Assembly (NCBI GenBank): GCA_009746045.1
Contig: RPFO01000164.1
Coordinates: 4,004,765 to 4,068,764 of the forward strand
Length of the DNA stretch: 64,000 nucleotides
Direction of reading: 5' to 3'
DNA from: Mesostigma viride
Taxonomy: Eukaryota; Streptophyta; Mesostigmatophyceae; Mesostigmatales; Mesostigmataceae
Shown: in pieces, positions 56,746 through 64,000 of the stretch
Numbering within the stretch: the stretch's first letter is position 1
Layout of the letters: every line of letters starts with the position of its first letter
Notes under the pieces: model-generated
What the model saw: the letters and a program-made list of their open reading frames with translations, nothing else
Told to the model about the DNA's origin: nothing
Databases searched by the model: none
Made by a program: the position numbers and the translations under genes

Positions 56746-57160
56746 TGCCTAATCTCATCGGAAATGCTAGGCATACCCTTACACCCTCATACCAAAGACT
56801 CTCGAGTGACCTATGCGTGGAATTAAAATCCCACGTACGTTGAGGGCCTGTCGAAGCATCCTAGTTACTCGGTACGTGCAGTTCAGCCGGGTGGCCAGCT
56901 GGTCGATCCACGTGAGCTCTAGCGCCTATGCATGCCTCGGCGCCCCATATGTGATTGCACCGTGGGGACCAAGACCTTGGAGAGCACTCACTAATTGCGG
57001 TCCTCGCCGAGGTCCTTCGAGTGCCAGGAGGTGTTGAGAGAGCGGCCGGAGCCTAGCCCAGGCCGGCCAGACCGATGCGTGTGTCCACATTGTCGGCCGT
57101 GTCAAGGAGCATGCTCCTTGGCAACAGTTGAAGCGATCACGGAACTGCACCTCAGAACGG
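56746..57160 (-). pseudogene. Reverse-transcriptase fragment, reverse orientation
   Basis: The reverse complement of this stretch matches 42290-42715: GCTGCCTAATCTCATCGGAA corresponds to the RT text near 42700 read backwards, and CCTGTCGAAGCATCCTAG to AGGATGCTCCGACAGG. GACCGATGCGTGTGTCCACA near 57070 corresponds to GTGGACACCCGCATCGG. Frames are lost. Confidence 0.75.
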
Positions 57161-57660
57161 GTGCATGAGTTTCATTAATTACTTACTGAATTAACATCGT
57201 GTCGGAGCTTGCACACCAGTATATCAATTAAACAAATATATGGACATATTTTAAACGATAATTTAATTTACATCATGGCTGCATTATCGTATGTTGCCAA
57301 GATCGATATTATAATCACTGCGCAGTCCTGACACTGCTCAAATTGTGCCCGTCTCCTGCAATCCAGAGCTCTTGCATGTGTTCCGATCCAAGGCTTTACA
57401 AGTCTGACCACAGATTCAAAAGTCGGGGCAAAAAATGTAGCAGGTTCGGCTCCCTCTGGACTAAGATAAATTCCAGCTCTGGCCTAAGCGCGTGCACGAA
57501 GCCAACTGTAATTTTTCTTTAGAAAGACAAGAGTCCCAAGCGAAACAGTGGACCTATGGGCCGCACCTCTAGACATGCTATCTCGCAGCTGCCTCATGGA
57601 TCCCTGTTGGCTACTGGCTGCAGATCATCCGCCAAGTATAACGGTAGAGATGCGGAGCAT
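57161..57660. other. AT-rich gap and DJ-1 3' flank
   Basis: The first 130 bp are AT-rich (TTAATTTACATC, AACAAATATATGG). The last 200 bp are likely the 3' UTR of the DJ-1 gene, which ends at 57661. No element seen. Confidence 0.4.
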
Positions 57661-60160
57661 CTAGCGCTTGACGGCCTCCAGCTGCTTCCCGAACGTCTCG
57701 TTGAAAAGCGGCAGCATGCCCGGGTGCTTTCCGCACACGAGGGGCAGGTCCACCACGATCTCGGCCGTGCCCTCACCCTCATACACGACGTTGCCGCCCG
57801 CATTCTCCACGTCAGGGACACTGACAGGGACGCGTGGGGCATTGGGTCACCACAGCAGTGCACAGGAAATCAGTGTAAGGTGGCAGTGAAAAGGAAGGGA
57901 AATTGTGAGTTGCAGGCAAGGTTGCAGAAAGGCAAGGTGAGCAATGCTATCAGGTGGCGAGCCTACAAACTACTCCAGATTTATTATCTCCCTACCATGG
58001 AAATAGCAAGCGCCGGCTTGAAATCCACCCTCTACGCTCACCTGCGTCTGCGCCATGATCAGACACCTCATGACATATTGATCCACCCTTTCTTGACTCC
58101 CGACCTGACCATAACAACCCACCCCCATCATATTCCCGTAGTCTCCCCTCCTGTCCATTGCTTCCTATATGCCCATATTGATCCACCCTTTCTTGACTCC
58201 TGACCTAACCATAACAACCCACCCCCATCATATTCCCCTAGTCTCCCCTCCTGTCCGTTGCTTCCTGTTCCAGCAGAGTTCCTCCGCCCTTCAACCTCAA
58301 ACCCGTACTTGTAACTCCAGGGATCTGCCCAGAAATCTGCCCGCCCAGAGATCTGCTGCATGCTAGTGAAGCATGCCAATGTGCTACATAAGCTCCCACG
58401 CTGCACGCCAGCAAAATATGCCCGTGTCATCTCATCATCAACATCATCAACCCCCACCGGTGCGCAGCCAAAGACGTACATGTTGTGCGCGCAAGTCACG
58501 CGGCGTCCCTTCAGCATGTCGGGGTCGGCGCAGAAGAGCCACAGGCTGTGGCAGATGTGGCCCGTGAGCACGTTGGCCTTGAGCGCCTTGCGGCAGAACT
58601 CGACCGCGGGCGCGTCGTTCTTCTTGCCCTTCCACACCGCGGGCTGGTAGCGCAGGCGGTCCGTGGCTGGTGGGGGGAAGGGCATATGGGTAGTTGAAAT
58701 ACCATGCAGCCGGCATCCAGGGGGGGGGTTGCATGTGGGAAGGTGCATGCGGGGAGGTGCATGCAGCAAAGGAGTAGAAGCAATTGGAAGAGGGGGGAGA
58801 GGGGGGTGGGGAGGGGATGGGCGCTAATGAGGGCACGTCGATGGTTATGATAGACAAGCAGACGAGAATATGACACATGTTGAGAAGCATGAAACACAGC
58901 ACACACTTCATATGCCTGTGCTCTTTTTCCAGAGACAACACCCTTTGACCATGACCAGGTGGACGCGCATGGCTGGCAAGGAGGAAGCCAACCGTGGCCA
59001 AACTGCAGTGAACAGCAGTAAGCGCAGTGAGCAGCGGGCGCAATATGGCATTCTCCACAATGGGTGAGCGCGAGAAAGGGTGGGTGGTGGCCGTGGTAGT
59101 GGTAAAAAGACTGGCATGTATGGCTCAGTGCATATGCGCCAAGTAATACTGCTTCGCATGATGTGCCATCCCGTGCCACCAACATGATTCACGGAAAACT
59201 CTCTCAAACTAAAAGGCTTTCTTGAAATGCCGATTTCCTAGTAAACAATATCTTTCGGTAGAACACACACCTATGCAAGCGCGTAACAGGGGTGGTGTGA
59301 GGGGCAGGGGAAATAACAAAAGTTGCAACACATGATAGCAATTACAAACCAACAGCGTTAAAAAAAAAATGGTTTCGTCACAAAACGACAAGGAACCAAT
59401 GCAAGAGTGGCAAACCATCCATAAAACGACTGCAATGCTTAAACGCAGGATCCATCACCCCTCTGCCATCCATGCATACATGCAGACAATCCCACGCACG
59501 AAATGCACAAAAGTTTTAGAAGGGGCTGGAAAAGCAAACCCTTTAGTGACCAACGAGGAAAACCCATTAAGCCAATGAATTTAATTCCCGCCCGCATCGG
59601 GCATGCCATCAAATCAAATAACCGACCACAGCGAACTTACCGTAAGCACCGATGACCAAAATAGCGGCGTAGTCCGTTGGCTGCACCTTGCTGACGCACG
59701 CGTGGACGAGCACACTTTCCTCGATGACGCTTTCGTTCGGGTTGGAGGTGAACACAAGATGCGGCTGACCCCACAGGTACGAGACATATTCAACGTCATA
59801 CCCGGCCTTGGTGTAGTAATCATTGTAGCTCCTGTACTCAAACGGATCGAAATGCTCCTCTACCATCACTGCGATCTTTCCCTTAGCCATGCCGGTCGCG
59901 CTTGGAAAGTAGCCCACTTTAGGAGGCGGTGCAACGCTGATGTACGCACAACGGGCTGTCAGGGATGATTCCTTGCAGACCGCCTTAGCACTCAACGGGG
60001 CCGCGATGGCGACGCTTTCACCAAGGAACCGTGACCTAGCCAAAGCAGGCACAGGTTGCCGAGAAACGGCGCTACCAGCGCGCTTCACCGAGGCAGAGCA
60101 TTTAGTGGGGGCGATCCTGTTAACAGCGGGGACATTGAGGCAAGCAACAGCGTGAGACAT
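57661..60160 (-). CDS. DJ-1/PfpI (ThiJ) family protein, probably organelle-targeted
   Basis: Three minus-strand exons, 60160-59641, 58666-58480 and 57820-57661, splice in frame to 288 residues. Residues 1 to about 90 are rich in Ala, Ser, Arg and Lys, like a transit peptide. The class I glutamine amidotransferase-like fold follows: KGKIAVMVEEHFDPFEYRSY (about 93-112), the VFTSNPN loop, DYAAILVIGAYATDRLRYQP across the first junction, and the nucleophile elbow GHICHSLWLFCADP with Cys212-His213. It ends HNIVPDVENAGG, then EIVVDLPLVCGKHPG. In this superfamily the elbow cysteine is either catalytic (protease, glyoxalase/deglycase, chaperone) or redox-sensing; the exact activity cannot be told. The strong Cys-His pair suggests an active enzyme. 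Intron 2 holds a 100-bp tandem duplication. It is divergent from the unknown gene at 61.4 kb. Confidence 0.88.
58075..58262. repeat. Tandem duplication in DJ-1 intron 2
   Basis: Two copies of a unit of about 100 bp beginning TTGATCCACCCTTTCTTGAC and containing CATAACAACCCACCCCCATC and AGTCTCCCCTCCTGTCC. Confidence 0.9.
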
Positions 60161-61383
60161 TTTTTACGAGAACTGACGGCACGCGGTTTTCTCTGGCCTG
60201 GTGGCGACCTTGTTAATGCGCAACAACACGCTTAAATTAAAAAAGACTTAGCGCATGGCGGTCAGGCACCGTCGTCCTGTGGCACTTGGCAAAGATCTCA
60301 TTGCCCTCGCATTGCCAGCAAAATCGGAAGATCTTACACCATGCCCAGCGAGGAAATCCATTTTACGGAAACAATGCGCATGTATACGGACTCCTGCCTG
60401 TTGAGGCCGGACTTGCCTGTTCAACGCTCTGGATGTGTCGGGCCGCGTAGTTGATTTGATGGCGAGCTGTTGAGGTCTCGAGATTCGTCATTCGGGATAT
60501 TTTGCTTCGGTTGGTATTGCAGCAGCTGTTGCAGCATGGTTGCAGGCTGTAGACGCGTGACAACTGACAGAATACTTACTGTAGTTTGAACTCTTTGGGT
60601 GGGGGGGGACAGCTTTCAGCAAGTAAAACGGGTTGTAAACTTGTAATGGAGCAGCGCACTGCACACTGCACACAGCCTGCGGCAATTCGCACCAGGAACA
60701 CGCCAGGAACGCAATTTTTTTCTTTTCCCCAAAAGGGGTTATAAAAGGTTGGTACTTCAGCAACCGTTGCCTTCCCACTAGTGCTAATACTTGTAAGGCT
60801 ACATTTTTCCCGGTTTACGCAGGGTTTACGATGTAATTTCCCCCAGAGACAGTGATGGTAGTTGGCAGGCGTCGTCAGTGTAACTCAACCATGTGTCGGT
60901 TGCGAAATCAGATAGTACCCTGAATTGCAAGGGAATTTAATAGTGTATGGCTTTCAACAGCTGGGAACTAGTGCTTTCAACAGCTACGCAGATATCGCCT
61001 CATCTTTTTAGACGTTGGCTATAAATTCCTCGAGTGCCCAGAGGGTTCATTTTCCTGGAAGAAAGCTGACAGGATGCGGTTGCACGCATGTAGATCATAC
61101 TTGCCGGGCCTGCTGGCATAAATCACCGCGGGAGAGATTCCCGGTGAATTGATTATGACACTTTGCGGCCGTCGCAATTGTCAACGGGGTGCCATGACAG
61201 GATCTTTTGGGCTGCAGAAGGTTTTAGAGGAGTGGGAGCTTACAGGAGTTAACCTGGCGACGCTGTCTGTCTCGCGCTGTCAGTCGCGACTTGTGCTACG
61301 GTATACTTGCCCCGTGTGCGCGACTTACCCCTGTTTGCGCCCGTGACCAACCCCCCTCCTGCGCATGGACATTGTACGCGAGA
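60161..61383. promoter_or_regulatory. Divergent promoter region, DJ-1 / unknown RD protein
   Basis: 1.2 kb between two divergent start codons. It contains a G-run (60600) and a duplicated GTGCTTTCAACAGCT-like text near 60950-60985. No gene or clear promoter element was identified. Confidence 0.35.

Positions 61384-64000
<2,617 letters not shown>

Overview
This is a stretch of nuclear DNA from a eukaryote, most likely a green alga; the species cannot be fixed from sequence alone. The evidence is many spliceosomal GT-AG introns, a GyrA with a transit-peptide-like N-terminus, plant-type complex I and FKBP proteins, plant-type TTTAGGG interstitial telomere repeats, GC-rich exons, and a heavy load of decayed LINE retrotransposons and microsatellites. 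There are no operons; genes are monocistronic and separated by repeat-rich DNA.

Layout, left to right. An FKBP-type prolyl isomerase (3' part, + strand) occupies 1.3-5.5 kb. A broken L1-like LINE copy follows at 5.7-8.0 kb. A 98-residue complex I 21 kDa-type subunit (-, 9.7-10.2 kb) diverges from a Yar1-like ankyrin protein (+, 11.0-11.5 kb). After about 3 kb without a gene, an OSTC oligosaccharyltransferase subunit (-, 14.6-15.0 kb) diverges from the dominant gene, an organellar DNA gyrase subunit A (+, about 16.0-37.9 kb). I could resolve gyrA into 24 exons whose lengths sum to one uninterrupted frame of 941 codons plus stop. From 38.6 to 50.6 kb lies a nest of LINE fragments (ORF1-type and reverse-transcriptase-type, both orientations), a tRNA-like SINE candidate, a (CTG)n tract and a compound tetranucleotide satellite. 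A single-exon F-box/LRR protein (-, 50.7-52.8 kb) follows, then more LINE debris (54.7-57.2 kb), a three-exon DJ-1/PfpI-family protein (-, 57.7-60.2 kb), and a very long open + strand frame running off the window end (61.4-64.0 kb, unrecognised, with a 46-unit Arg-Asp repeat).

The most unusual signal is inside the gyrA introns. At least seven introns carry degenerate tandem copies of the neighbouring exon edge together with its splice site: donor-side copies in introns 5, 8, 9 and 16, acceptor-side copies in introns 12, 13 and 17. In intron 9 three copies are each bounded by a plausible acceptor and donor and are exactly 33 nt long, so they could be in-frame micro-exons or decoys. Other introns contain 11-, 32-, 48-, 55-, 58- and 75-bp tandem repeats. 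Complementary (GGGA)n and (CCCT)n tracts flank exons 19-21. Telomere-like repeats in inverted orientation flank exon 14. Two residues in the quinolone pocket of GyrA differ from E. coli (Ser83 to Thr, Asp87 to Gly).

The recognisable genes do not form a pathway. They are housekeeping genes for organelle DNA topology, respiratory complex I, ER N-glycosylation, ribosome assembly and protein folding. Three of the gene pairs are divergent and may share promoter regions.
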